A stretch of DNA of 41,348 bases from Candidatus Aegiribacteria sp. (GTDB lineage: Bacteria > Fermentibacterota > Fermentibacteria > Fermentibacterales > JCC-6). The number at the start of each line of letters is the position of its first letter. The stretch's first letter is position 1. Shown piece by piece: positions 1 through 8,364 of the stretch. Below the pieces are notes generated by a model. The model made no database searches. It worked only from the letters and a program-made list of their open reading frames with translations, and was not told the origin of the DNA. Location: NCBI GenBank assembly GCA_030594645.1, contig JAUVEU010000018.1:1-41348 (forward strand), in the 5' to 3' direction. A program made the position numbers and the translations under genes.

Positions 1-37
1 TATTTTCATTAACACCGTCAACGAAATGGTTTTACTT

Positions 38-60
38 AAAAGGGGAATAGGCCCCTTTTT
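38..60 (-). terminator. Rho-independent terminator after the TlpA-like gene
   Basis: An 8-bp perfect inverted repeat (AAAAGGGG at 38-45, CCCCTTTT at 52-59) with a 6-nt loop lies just past the stop codon of the thioredoxin-like gene. Read on the minus strand, the stem ends in a T run. The plus strand also has a T run (56-60), so it may work in both directions. Confidence 0.7.
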
Positions 61-68
61 CTTATTCC

Positions 69-1286
69 TTATTCAGATGCCAGCAGGCTGTCTATTACTT
101 CTGTTAGTGTTAAGCCGAGGTCAGAGCTGGATCCCACTTGAGCGAAAGCAATATTCCCTTCCTGATCGATAACATAGAGCGTCGGGATTCCAGATACTTT
201 GTATTCTTCTGCGACAGCATCACCTTCGAGAAGAAGGCCGTATGTGAAGGCGTTCTCCTGCATGAAAGCAGCAGCATCACCGGATTCCCACACATTAACT
301 CCAAAGATCATTACAGGCTGATCCGCATATTTCTCATGAAGGGATTGAATATCCGGCATCACAACCTTGCATGGGCCGCACCAGGTTGCCCAGAAATCAA
401 TAACGACAACATTCCCTCTTAACGATTCGAGTGAAACCATATTGCCATCGCTGTCAGAGAGATTCCATTCAGGGGCAGGTGTTCCGGTCGTCAGGAAAGC
501 GCTGTAATTTTCTACTTCAAGTTCTGCAGGCGGAACAAGGGTGAACATGGAATCCGGAAGATCCGGAGCGGTTTCGAGGTTATAGACTTCCAGTATGACT
601 GAAGCCGGGTTTCCATCCTGACCTGTTGTCATCCTTTCAACACGTCTGGGAAGATGATCGGTAACGCCAAGAGACCATCTTGCCTGCTGTCCTCTGGCAT
701 ATGTAACCAGATAAGTATTACAGTCTTCAGAACCAATAGAATCTACGCCTTCGAATACGATGGATTGTGACGCAATCTCATCGGCGAATGGATCGCTGAG
801 GAAGTACTCGTTCATTATGGCGTAACTTGCATGCCGGAGCAGATCTCTTCCGCCCTCTTCCAGAGAACTCTTACGGAAGACACCGTCCAGCTCGTCATAG
901 AAATACACTGAATCAGTTCCCGATGCGAGCGTAAGAGACAGTTCTATATCATCTTCAATATCAGGCGTAGTGTCCTGGCCGATTTCAGCAAACAGGAGCA
1001 ATTTTTCTTCTCCGTAAGATTTTCCTGAAATATTGCCAACCAGCATGGGGGCTTCAGCGTATGCACCTGTACCAAACACTTTGAAAGTGTAAGAGCAGGC
1101 TTCAAGAGCTTCTGAAGCGCTGTCAGCAAGGATGAAATCCTCCTGATTTGCCGATGGCTGCGAGACTGCTGCATCGACATCCTGAGCCCCTGCAGGCAGC
1201 TCAGTTTCAGCCTCCCCGCATGAGCTGACGGTCAGCATCAAAGACATTATCGAAACGGACAGTGCAATTATTTTCCAGAGTGACAT
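69..1286 (-). CDS. TlpA/ResA-type thioredoxin-fold lipoprotein with an N-terminal LolA-like region
   Basis: Probable membrane-anchored thiol-disulfide oxidoreductase. The ATG at 1286 is chosen because a GGAG ribosome site precedes it and it gives a lipoprotein signal: Lys, a hydrophobic run, then a Val-Ser-Ser-Cys lipobox (Cys23). Residues about 60-260 form a beta-rich region resembling LolA/DUF2092-type outer-membrane sorting domains. Residues about 270-405 are a TlpA-like thioredoxin domain with the active-site motif WCGPC (302-306) and the cis-proline in IPTL (367-370). Proteins of this build usually reduce or isomerise disulfides outside the cytoplasm, often serving cytochrome c maturation or oxidative-stress repair. 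It is the second gene of an operon, 10 nt after the desulfurase gene. The redox role is secure; the substrate is unknown. Confidence 0.9.
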   Translation of the reverse strand: MSLWKIIALSVSIMSLMLTVSSCGEAETELPAGAQDVDAAVSQPSANQEDFILADSASEALEACSYTFKVFGTGAYAEAPMLVGNISGKSYGEEKLLLFAEIGQDTTPDIEDDIELSLTLASGTDSVYFYDELDGVFRKSSLEEGGRDLLRHASYAIMNEYFLSDPFADEIASQSIVFEGVDSIGSEDCNTYLVTYARGQQARWSLGVTDHLPRRVERMTTGQDGNPASVILEVYNLETAPDLPDSMFTLVPPAELEVENYSAFLTTGTPAPEWNLSDSDGNMVSLESLRGNVVVIDFWATWCGPCKVVMPDIQSLHEKYADQPVMIFGVNVWESGDAAAFMQENAFTYGLLLEGDAVAEEYKVSGIPTLYVIDQEGNIAFAQVGSSSDLGLTLTEVIDSLLASE

Positions 1287-1296
1287 TCTATCTCCT

Positions 1297-2688
1297 TCAC
1301 ATTTCAATCTCATAGGGATCCCAGAAAGGTTTGTAATCATCAATAAAGTTTTTCGGTACAAATTCTCCGGTTTTAGGAATCTGATAATAATCACCGTGAT
1401 ATTCACCGTTCTTAATCATGTTAAGCGCTTCCATGAGTCGATCAACGTCCTCAGTGTTACTGTAACATCCGAAACTCATTCTGACCATGCCCGGCATTCT
1501 GGATTTATCCCCCTTTTTGAACTGATCCTGCCAGCTCATGATTTCACTCTTGTCGAGTTTGAGAATCTTTACCACATAGGGATGAGCACAGAAACAACCG
1601 TTTCTAACACCTACTCCGGCTTCGTAACCGGCAATCGCAGCTAGAAGCGCATGATCAGTACCCTCAAGATTGAACGGTATCACGCCTACTTTTTCATGTG
1701 CCTTTGCAGGATCGGTTTCCCCGTACACATGTATACCGGGCATATCGCCAAGCTTCTGCAGCGCGTATGCAGTCAATATTCTTTCATGCTCTGCGATTGT
1801 ATCCAATCCCTTGTCCATCAGAGTTTTTGCTGCAACAGCCATCGCAATCGCTCCCATCACATTAGGACTGCCTGCTTCATCCCTGTCCGGCATTCCAGCC
1901 CAGTATACTTCGTCGGGAGTGACCATATCAACAGTCCCTCCCCCGCTGTAGTCAGGACCACTGCTGAGAAACTCCTGTTTGGGACCGATAAGCGCCCCCG
2001 TTCCGTAAGGGGCGTACATCTTGTGACCTGCAATTACAAGGAAATCCAAGTGTTCCGGATCATCATCGGATTTCATATCTATCCGCCTGTGCGGAGCAAG
2101 CTGGGCGGCATCAACCATTATTCTCGCTCCAGCTTCATGCGCTTTCATTGCAAGACGGTATATTGGTTGTATGTAACCCGTTACGTTTGAAGCACCAGTT
2201 ACTGTCACAAGGGCTGTTTTCCCAGCGTTCTCTCTTAGAAGCATATCGAAATGTTCTTCGTCGAAGCGTCCATCATCAGTTACTCTGACATGCAGTGTCC
2301 TGAAGTGATCGCGCCATGGCAGGTCGTTTGAGTGATGTTCCATGCATGTGGATATCACTACCGAATCCTCCGGTATATTTATCCTGTGTGAAAGCTTGTT
2401 GATGGCTTCTGTGGCATTCTTCACAAAAATGACTGTATTCAGTTCAGTATTCACTCCAACAAATTCAGCGATTATCTCATGGGCGCGATCGTATGCGTCA
2501 GTACAAAGCCTTGATTTGAATCCGGTTCCACGATGAACACTGGAGTACAATGGAGCGAGTTCCGTGATGGCGTCCACAACCTTCACAAGCGGAGGTGTAC
2601 TGGCTGCATTATCAAGATTCACGTAACGAACCATGCTTCCGTCCAGAAGCGGAACTTTCACGTCAAGACCGTATATACAATCACGCAT
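1297..2688 (-). CDS. Class-V aminotransferase, cysteine desulfurase family (SufS/CsdA-like)
   Basis: PLP enzyme of 463 aa expected to take sulfur from cysteine and hand it on as a persulfide for Fe-S or other sulfur transfer; group II members can also act on selenocysteine. The PLP-binding lysine is K223 in an AGHK motif, with the pyridine-ring aspartate in VDAAQ (D193). The catalytic cysteine region reads NGCFCAHP (C365, C367), with C367 aligning to the SufS active-site loop. A C-terminal extension of about 30 residues beyond the usual fold ends in a Pro/Trp-rich tail. It starts at an ATG with a weak ribosome site and is followed by the TlpA-like gene. No sufBCD genes are nearby, so its exact acceptor cannot be assigned. 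Confidence 0.88.
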   Translation of the reverse strand: MRDCIYGLDVKVPLLDGSMVRYVNLDNAASTPPLVKVVDAITELAPLYSSVHRGTGFKSRLCTDAYDRAHEIIAEFVGVNTELNTVIFVKNATEAINKLSHRINIPEDSVVISTCMEHHSNDLPWRDHFRTLHVRVTDDGRFDEEHFDMLLRENAGKTALVTVTGASNVTGYIQPIYRLAMKAHEAGARIMVDAAQLAPHRRIDMKSDDDPEHLDFLVIAGHKMYAPYGTGALIGPKQEFLSSGPDYSGGGTVDMVTPDEVYWAGMPDRDEAGSPNVMGAIAMAVAAKTLMDKGLDTIAEHERILTAYALQKLGDMPGIHVYGETDPAKAHEKVGVIPFNLEGTDHALLAAIAGYEAGVGVRNGCFCAHPYVVKILKLDKSEIMSWQDQFKKGDKSRMPGMVRMSFGCYSNTEDVDRLMEALNMIKNGEYHGDYYQIPKTGEFVPKNFIDDYKPFWDPYEIEM

Positions 2689-2740
2689 TTATCTTCACCC
2701 CGCTATTCAGATTATTGAAATGAAATCCATTGATTCGAGA

Positions 2741-2763
2741 ATTATAAAGGCTGAATTCTATCA
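2741..2763 (-). promoter_or_regulatory. Putative sigma-70 -10 box upstream of the desulfurase operon
   Basis: A perfect TATAAT is read on the minus strand at 2746-2741, with a poor TTCCCC about 17 nt upstream as the -35. It would give a leader of about 45 nt before the desulfurase ATG and would separate this operon from the propeller gene upstream. Confidence 0.4.
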
Positions 2764-2782
2764 GGGGAACCAGCCGCACTCG

Positions 2783-3547
2783 CTATTCTGTAATATCAAT
2801 ACTGCAGATGATACCCTCCTGGTTATTACTGACCCAGAGGTTCCCTTCAGTATCAATTGTGATTCCGGTTGCTGATGATACTATATCTCCACTAATGCTG
2901 GAAACCATTCGTCCCGATGAATTATAGCAGCGAACAGGTATCTCCGAATCGTCTGTTGCCACCCATATCAGGCCTTCCGAATCCCTGGCTATATCTCTTG
3001 TTCTGCTGTTATTCCCGAATCTGGTAGAATCGTTCCGTCCATGCACGCCCGGCAGTGAGTATCTGTAGGTTCTGTTCTGTTCTCGTGAAGAGAGGTAGAG
3101 ACAATCCATATGAGCTGTGAGTCCCGTCACCGACGAGACAGGGTTCCCTCAACCGCCACACATTCTTGTCGATCCCTTATTAAGACCATCCAGAGTGTAC
3201 TGATAAACGTACCCGTTCGTGCCGTAATCCCAGAATCCCACAAGCAGAACATTGTATTCCTCACTGAAAGCAAGACCTGTAGCTCGGAGATTCGCCGAAT
3301 GGCTGACTGAAAAGGAATCAACAATATCACCTGTTGATGTATCAATACTGAAAACCATATTGGAGGAAGCGTCAACTGCCCAAAGTAAACCGGCTCCCCA
3401 GGCCAGACCGCTGATCTCATCACCTGGAGACACAATTGTGCTGGTCGTCTGGATTTCAGGAACATTTTCATCTGATTCACCTGAATTGCCGGTGCAGGCG
3501 TTGAAAAGCAGCGTCGGAATGATAATAAGAGAAAAATGCATCTTCAT
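2783..3547 (-). CDS. Small beta-propeller (NHL/SMP-30-like) lipoprotein with an in-frame TGA: candidate selenoprotein or nonsense-interrupted gene
   Basis: One continuous reading frame of 254 codons is crossed by a single TGA at 3151-3149 (codon 133). The ATG at 3547 is preceded by GGAGG at 5-nt spacing and starts a signal peptide with an atypical lipobox (Leu-Phe-Asn-Ala-Cys). Both halves carry the same propeller blade pattern, with repeats such as ISGLAW...LWAVD, ATGLAF...LLVGF, VTGLTA...LYLSS, RDIARD...IWVAT and ATGITI...LWVSN. The blades run through the TGA without a shift, so the downstream part still looks like protein. The codons before the TGA spell Cys-Gly-Gly, so decoding would give a CxxU motif (Cys130, Sec133). 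A GGU-loop hairpin follows at SECIS-like distance. A point nonsense mutation or a sequence error would look the same. Restart at the GTG at 3130 is unlikely because no ribosome site precedes it. Confidence 0.7.
3121..3139 (-). promoter_or_regulatory. Candidate bacterial SECIS hairpin after the in-frame TGA
   Basis: On the minus strand, GUCUCGUC (3139-3132) pairs with GACGGGAC (3128-3121) through seven Watson-Crick pairs and one U-G pair, closing a GGU triloop (3131-3129). Seventeen nucleotides separate the TGA from the loop. As I recall the bacterial SECIS consensus, the spacing is 16-37 nt and a G is needed in the first two loop positions; both are met. No SelB or tRNA-Sec gene is in the window to support it, and a chance hairpin cannot be excluded. 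Confidence 0.35.
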
Positions 3548-3567
3548 CAAAACCTCCAATTTCGGAT

Positions 3568-3595
3568 AATATATGTTTCCATACTTCTCGAACAA
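3568..3595 (-). promoter_or_regulatory. Putative sigma-70 promoter for the propeller lipoprotein
   Basis: Minus-strand TTGTTC (3595-3590) and TATATT (3573-3568) are separated by 16 nt and end about 20 nt before the ATG at 3547. The rest of the 3548-3819 gap, between this gene and the divergent pepF, holds no other feature I can support. Confidence 0.4.
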
Positions 3596-3819
3596 CAATA
3601 CACAACTGGAAATCTTGATAAGACGGAACCTTCAAGTATATTAGTGTTTCTGTTAAAGTAACTCCTCCATACGAACTATTTTCAGGGAGAATCAGCATAG
3701 AACTGAAATTTCTCACATAATCCGGTTTTCCGGTTGAGATTGTTGTTGAAGACTCAACTGCTGCATCAGCCATCAGATCAGGAGATAGAGAAAATGAATT
3801 CTGGAAGGAATGATAGAAA

Positions 3820-5637
3820 ATGTCAAAAGAGCTCAGGAATAGAACTGAAGTCCCGCTGAATGATCGATGGGCTGTAGAAGCCATTTACGCATCAGATGAA
3901 GCATGGGAAAAGGATTTCAGCATAACAGATGCATTTGCTGACAGCTTCAGGCAGTGGACGGGAAGACTGAGCGAATCCCCTGGAATTCTCAAATCGGCAG
4001 TTGAGGAGATGCTCTCGCAGAACAGGCTGATTGCCAAGCTTTCAACGTACACCGAAATGAAGAGGGATGAGGATCTGGGCAACTCTCACTACAGCGGTCT
4101 TTCGGCGAAGATCTCAAGCAGAGCGGTTTCAGTTAGAACCGCTCATTCATTCTTCACTCCTGAACTTCTTTCAATATCTCAGAATACCATAGAATCCTGG
4201 CTTGTAACTCCTGAGCTGGCACCATACAGGATCTGGCTGGAGAACATCCTGAGGTATCGTCCTCACACTCTTTCGGATAAGGAAGAGAAACTCATCGCAA
4301 TGTCAGGTGAAATAACAAGCGGCTTCAGCACTGTATTCGGTAAAATGAACAATGTCGATATGCCGGCAAGACTTCCTGAAATTGTTGATGAAAAGGGACA
4401 TGCTGTTAAACTGACAAACGGTAATTTTGCTGCATTCCTTCAGAATAAAGACAGAAGAGTAAGAAAGGATGCTTTTGAGGGGTTTTACGGAGAAATCTCC
4501 GGTAACATAGCAACTCAGGCTGCTCTGCTTGAAGGTCAGGTACGTACGAATATCTTTTACGCCAGAGTACAGAAGCACAGTTCAGCACTGGTTTCCTCTC
4601 TTTTCAATGACAAGGTCAGTACAAGAGTATACGATTCCCTGATCGACTCTGTTCACAACAATCTGCCGACACTTTACCGGTATCTTGACCTGCGCAAGAA
4701 AGCGCTTGGATTCGATTCGATGCATCTGTACGATGTGCAGGTTCCGATAGTGCCTGAATCCAAAGGAGAATACACCTGGGATGAAGCCGTACATCTCACT
4801 CTTGAAGCTGTGGCTCCACTTGGCAGTTATTATGTGAACACACTGAAAAAGGGTTTCGAGGACAGATGGGCTGACAAATACGAGAACACAGGCAAGAGAT
4901 CAGGCGCGTATTCGGGTGGCTGTTTTGATTCCTATCCATATATCCTGCACAATTTTAATGGAACGCTCCGCAGTGTATTCACGCTTGCACATGAAGCAGG
5001 GCATTCCATGCACAGTCTCCTTTCAAAGAACACTCAGCCTTACCATATGTCTTCATACAAAATACTTCTGGCCGAAGTTGCTTCCACCACAAACGAGATG
5101 CTCCTCGTAGATCTCCTGTTGAAAAGAACGGAAGACAGAGATGAAAAAGCATATCTTCTTGATCATCTCCTCAGCAAATTCAAATCAACTCTGGTAAGAC
5201 AGACCATGTTCGCTGAATTTGAGAAATACATACATGAACATGTTGAAGCAGGAGGATCCCTCACGCCGGACTTTCTGAACGAGGCGTACCTCAAGATAGT
5301 AAAACTCTATCACGGAAACAGCTTCGCCTTCGATGATATCGATTCTGCTATAGCATACGAATGGTCCAGGATTCCCCATTTCTACTACAATTTCTACGTA
5401 TACAAATACGCAACCGGTCTGGCTTCCGCTGTAGATATCTCATCGAGGATTATAGCAGGTGAAAAAGGAGCAGTTGAGAACTTCATTGACTTCCTTAGGG
5501 GCGGCTCGTCCAAACCACCTCTTGATCTCCTCAAAGGCACCGGTGTTGATCTCTCCACACCTTTGCCGGTGAATTCCGCTCTGCAGAAGATGGACAGCAC
5601 ACTGACTGAACTCGAGGATTTGATTGCGGTAGAATAG
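3820..5637 (+). CDS. pepF: Oligoendopeptidase F, M3 family zinc metallopeptidase
   Basis: Cytoplasmic peptidase of 605 aa, the normal family length, which cuts short peptides of roughly 7-17 residues. The N-terminal half is the oligopeptidase F helical domain and the C-terminal half is the M3 catalytic domain. The zinc site is plain: HEAGH at 391-395 (ligands H391 and H395, general base E392), with the third ligand most likely E419, 28 residues on. Downstream substrate-binding residues around RIPHFYYNFYVYKY are also typical. It starts at an ATG about 11 nt after GGAAGG. It stands alone on the plus strand, divergent from the propeller lipoprotein and convergent with the DUF116 gene, whose stop is only 24 nt away. 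Confidence 0.95.
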   Translation: MSKELRNRTEVPLNDRWAVEAIYASDEAWEKDFSITDAFADSFRQWTGRLSESPGILKSAVEEMLSQNRLIAKLSTYTEMKRDEDLGNSHYSGLSAKISSRAVSVRTAHSFFTPELLSISQNTIESWLVTPELAPYRIWLENILRYRPHTLSDKEEKLIAMSGEITSGFSTVFGKMNNVDMPARLPEIVDEKGHAVKLTNGNFAAFLQNKDRRVRKDAFEGFYGEISGNIATQAALLEGQVRTNIFYARVQKHSSALVSSLFNDKVSTRVYDSLIDSVHNNLPTLYRYLDLRKKALGFDSMHLYDVQVPIVPESKGEYTWDEAVHLTLEAVAPLGSYYVNTLKKGFEDRWADKYENTGKRSGAYSGGCFDSYPYILHNFNGTLRSVFTLAHEAGHSMHSLLSKNTQPYHMSSYKILLAEVASTTNEMLLVDLLLKRTEDRDEKAYLLDHLLSKFKSTLVRQTMFAEFEKYIHEHVEAGGSLTPDFLNEAYLKIVKLYHGNSFAFDDIDSAIAYEWSRIPHFYYNFYVYKYATGLASAVDISSRIIAGEKGAVENFIDFLRGGSSKPPLDLLKGTGVDLSTPLPVNSALQKMDSTLTELEDLIAVE

Positions 5638-5661
5638 ATACAGGAATCTCCTGCGGGGAAA

Positions 5662-6375
5662 TTACTGAAGAAACATCTCCAGAGCAGCTTCGAGTTCCGC
5701 GGGGTTGACCCATGTATCGAAGCATGGTCCGTGACGCCATTCATTGAGAACCCCTATTGTTGTAACCGGGTGAACATCAAGGATTCCAAGAGAAAGATCC
5801 ACAGGACAGGCGACAGCAACAATAAGTGAAGGCTTTATCCGCTCTACTATCCTTCTTGCGGAAGTACCTCCAGAAGCAATGGCGAAATGGGTATTGAATC
5901 TGCTTCTGATTTCAAGCAGATCTCCAATTGGACACCTGCCGCATCTCTCACAGGATTCAGGATTGAATGTCAGCCTGTGAGAACACTCATGATTCTGCAG
6001 GCAGTGAGGAACCAGAATAAGGGTTTCTTCTCCCTGGAATTTCCTTGAGCAGTCGGAAACGGCTTTTCGGTTGTTCATCGTGATTACCATCTTCTCAGGC
6101 GTATGAGTACCCATTGAAAGAACAGGCTGCATCATCTTCAATGTCCAGAATGAAACCCTCAGTATGAAAGGATGCCTGATTATTCCTCTTCCATATAGCA
6201 GACCGGTGACCTGAACAGCGAGAAGAATTGTCAGAGCTGAGAAAAGTGACCACAGGAAGCCCGTTCCGGCGACAAGCAGAACCAGAAACACAATCGCAGA
6301 CGGAGCGATCGAGAAAAGAAGCAAACCACTCTGAAACAGAGTATTTATCTTACTTTCATCGATCAAGTTTATCAC
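5662..6375 (-). CDS. DUF116 family membrane protein with cysteine clusters
   Basis: Protein of about 237 aa. Residues about 15-65 form two membrane helices. The rest is the DUF116 domain, with conserved cysteines in HCLQNHEC and CERCGRCPIGD and a later GPCFDTWV; the pattern suggests metal or Fe-S binding, but no activity is established for the family. It follows fmt and overlaps its end by 20 nt, and def-fmt-DUF116 linkage is familiar from other bacteria, which hints at a link to translation initiation. The longest frame starts at a GTG (6375). A TTG at 6366 is a good alternative because AGGTGA lies just upstream of it. Confidence 0.85.
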   Translation of the reverse strand: MINLIDESKINTLFQSGLLLFSIAPSAIVFLVLLVAGTGFLWSLFSALTILLAVQVTGLLYGRGIIRHPFILRVSFWTLKMMQPVLSMGTHTPEKMVITMNNRKAVSDCSRKFQGEETLILVPHCLQNHECSHRLTFNPESCERCGRCPIGDLLEIRSRFNTHFAIASGGTSARRIVERIKPSLIVAVACPVDLSLGILDVHPVTTIGVLNEWRHGPCFDTWVNPAELEAALEMFLQ

Positions 6376-7273
6376 CTGTTCTCATTGAAGTTCCCCTGAG
6401 ATAATCCGCCGTGTCCATGATTCGCTTCGAAGCCGGCTGCAAAGTCAGTATTCTAAGGCTCCCCTCGCCACAGCCGATAAAAAGAGTATTTTCCTCTATC
6501 GTAATTTCTCCTGGTGCCGATTCCATCGAAACCGGTATAACTTTGATCAGCTTGATCATATTTCCGAGATGCTCAGTTCTGGCCCCCGGAAACGGCTGAA
6601 AAGCCCTTACCTGCCGTTCGAGTTGTTCAGCAGACATGCTCCAGTCCAGCCATGTTTCAGCTGATGATATTTTTTCTGCGTAAACGGTCTTGCCTTTTTG
6701 AGGTTCGGGAATAATAGAACCTGCAGCATATCTTTCAATAACAGCCTGCATATTCGCGGCAGCAATATTTGAAAGCCTTTCCTCCAGCAGTCCCGTCGTG
6801 TCATCCGGCATGATTCTCTCTCTGAAACTCTCGAGAAGCGGCCCTGTATCCCATCCGCTGTCTGTCAACATGAATGAGACTCCGGTTTCATCTTCTCCAT
6901 CAATTATCGCCCTTGCTACAGGAGCAGCTCCTCTGTAGGCCGGCAGGAGTGAAGGGTGGATGTTGACCACTCCAAGTGGTGCTGATTCAAGAAGCTTGCG
7001 TGGAAGCCAGGCTCCATACGCGGCAGAAACCATCACGTCAGGTTCCAGTGCATGTAGATAACTGATTACATCATTGGTCAGCTTATCAGGCTGCAGCAGT
7101 TCAAGTTTGTGCGCTACAGCATAATCCGCTACAGGAGGATTCCTTGGTTTTCTTCCTCTTCCGGCTCCTCTTGGTGGTCTGGTTACAACAAGAACCAATT
7201 CATGAACTGATTCCATAAGCGATTTGAGCGGGGGCAGCGCAAACGATGAAGTACCAAGAAATATGACTCTCAT
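6356..7273 (-). CDS. fmt: Methionyl-tRNA formyltransferase
   Basis: Transfers a formyl group from 10-formyl-tetrahydrofolate to initiator Met-tRNA. At 305 aa it is close to the usual length. The N-terminal Rossmann domain opens with VIFLGTSSFALP. The catalytic triad of the formyltransferase family is visible as N104 and H106 (in NIHPSLLPAYRG) and D142 (in DSGWDTGP). The C-terminal OB-fold region (about 205-300), used to grip tRNA, is present. Its ATG overlaps the stop of def by one base (TGATG), so the two are translationally coupled, matching their consecutive roles in adding and removing the formyl group. Confidence 0.96.
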   Translation of the reverse strand: MRVIFLGTSSFALPPLKSLMESVHELVLVVTRPPRGAGRGRKPRNPPVADYAVAHKLELLQPDKLTNDVISYLHALEPDVMVSAAYGAWLPRKLLESAPLGVVNIHPSLLPAYRGAAPVARAIIDGEDETGVSFMLTDSGWDTGPLLESFRERIMPDDTTGLLEERLSNIAAANMQAVIERYAAGSIIPEPQKGKTVYAEKISSAETWLDWSMSAEQLERQVRAFQPFPGARTEHLGNMIKLIKVIPVSMESAPGEITIEENTLFIGCGEGSLRILTLQPASKRIMDTADYLRGTSMRTGDKLDR

Positions 7274-7803
7274 CAGAGAATCCTTTTTCCGCTCCCGTAT
7301 TCATCTTTTATCTCAGAAAGCCGCTTTCTGATGAGCCGTTTTTTGATGGGGCTGAGTATGTCAATAAAGAGTATGCCCTCGAGATGGTCGTATTCGTGCT
7401 GGACAGCACGTGCGGCGTAATCATCAAGTTCAAGTGAAAATGATTTGCCATCCTGATCAAGAGCGGTGAGGTTTACATGAGAGGGCCGTTTCACCAGTTC
7501 AAATATCCCTGGGATGCTCAGGCAGCCTTCCTCGTCCTTCAACAAAGTACCGGACATCTTGATTGTTGGATTGATAAAGACACTATGTCCGCTCAGGGCA
7601 AGCTCTTCCGGGTTGAGTATGAACAATCTGACGTTCTCTCCGGATTGAGGTGCCGCTAAACCAAGACCGTTTTCCGTATAAAGGATTCTTCTCATATCAT
7701 TTATCAGAATCTCTATAAAATCCTGCTCGGTGGAGCAGTCAAGTTCCCTGGATTGTTTTCGGAGAATCTCAGAGCCGAAATACTCCAATGATCTGAATTG
7801 CAT
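7273..7803 (-). CDS. def: Peptide deformylase
   Basis: Removes the N-formyl group from nascent proteins. All three signature motifs are present: GLGLAAPQ (46-53), EEGCLS (91-96, metal ligand C94) and HEYDH (136-140, metal ligands H136 and H140, catalytic E137). Length (176 aa) is normal. It lies directly upstream of fmt and is separated from yajC by a 99-nt gap with a strong hairpin. No strong ribosome site precedes the ATG. Confidence 0.96.
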   Translation of the reverse strand: MQFRSLEYFGSEILRKQSRELDCSTEQDFIEILINDMRRILYTENGLGLAAPQSGENVRLFILNPEELALSGHSVFINPTIKMSGTLLKDEEGCLSIPGIFELVKRPSHVNLTALDQDGKSFSLELDDYAARAVQHEYDHLEGILFIDILSPIKKRLIRKRLSEIKDEYGSGKRIL

Positions 7804-7853
7804 GATTCAAAAGCGCTTTCTTCGTGCGGGCATATCAATCCAATTGATGTTAT

Positions 7854-7882
7854 CAGTGACATGCGGAATACGCATGTCACTG
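7854..7882. repeat. Perfect 12-bp inverted repeat between yajC and def
   Basis: CAGTGACATGCG (7854-7865) and CGCATGTCACTG (7871-7882) form a perfect stem around a 5-nt loop (GAATA). Neither side has a clear T run, so it is either a weak terminator after yajC, an RNA stability or attenuation structure, or a protein-binding palindrome. Confidence 0.6.
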
Positions 7883-7902
7883 TAATTCATATGGAACCAG
7901 GC

Positions 7903-8352
7903 TTACTTCGTAACTGCGCAGGATCCACCTTCAGTTCCTTCGACCTGAAGAGAGTTCCTGTCAACATCAATCTTGACACCATCTGCAATTTTCACCGTGA
8001 TGATATCTCCCTTGATATTTGTGATAGTCCCGTGAATCCCGCCTGCGGTAACGACTCTGTTATTGAGTTCAAAAGCTTCACGCATCTGGCGAAGCATTTT
8101 TGACTGTTTCTGCTGTGGACGAATCATGAGGAAGTAGAATATCCCGATTATCGCTATCATGGGCAGGAAACTCATAATACCGCCGCCGCCAAGGCATGTT
8201 GCCGGCGCAGAAGCTTCTTCTGATGTTGTTGTCGTCTCGGTGGTTGTGCCTTCCTGGATTCCCTGTCCTGCCGGTGCCGGATCCAGTCTTGATTCGCTCT
8301 GCGCAAAAGTAAGACCAGATAAAATTACAAGAACTATCAACATTTTTTTCAT
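7903..8352 (-). CDS. yajC: Sec translocase accessory subunit YajC, with a long N-terminal leader
   Basis: Auxiliary inner-membrane partner of SecDF-SecYEG. The YajC core is clear: a single membrane helix (about 59-78, SFLPMIAIIGIFYFLMI), then the hallmark RPQQKQ and a small cytoplasmic domain with GGIHGTI and VKIADGVKIDVDR. At 149 aa it is longer than the usual 90-110 because a predicted signal-peptide-like segment (1-17) and a Thr/Glu/Ala-rich linker (about 18-55) precede the helix. A GGGGGAT ribosome site precedes the ATG. It follows ftsX with a 12-nt gap; secD and secF are not in the window. Confidence 0.93.
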   Translation of the reverse strand: MKKMLIVLVILSGLTFAQSESRLDPAPAGQGIQEGTTTETTTTSEEASAPATCLGGGGIMSFLPMIAIIGIFYFLMIRPQQKQSKMLRQMREAFELNNRVVTAGGIHGTITNIKGDIITVKIADGVKIDVDRNSLQVEGTEGGSCAVTK

Positions 8353-8364
8353 TTTATCCCCCTG

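Noticed and set aside
1651-2190. Plus-strand frame of 179 codons opposite the desulfurase gene
   Set aside because: It is a shadow of a clear class-V aminotransferase gene and has no ribosome site or recognisable domain.
2783-3130. Separate gene starting at the GTG at 3130
   Set aside because: No ribosome site precedes it, it lacks a signal peptide, and its blades continue directly those upstream.
3127-3480. Alternative minus-strand frame of 117 codons within the propeller lipoprotein
   Set aside because: It is in a different frame from the blade repeats. The true frame is continuous on both sides of the TGA, so a frameshift is not needed to explain the gene.
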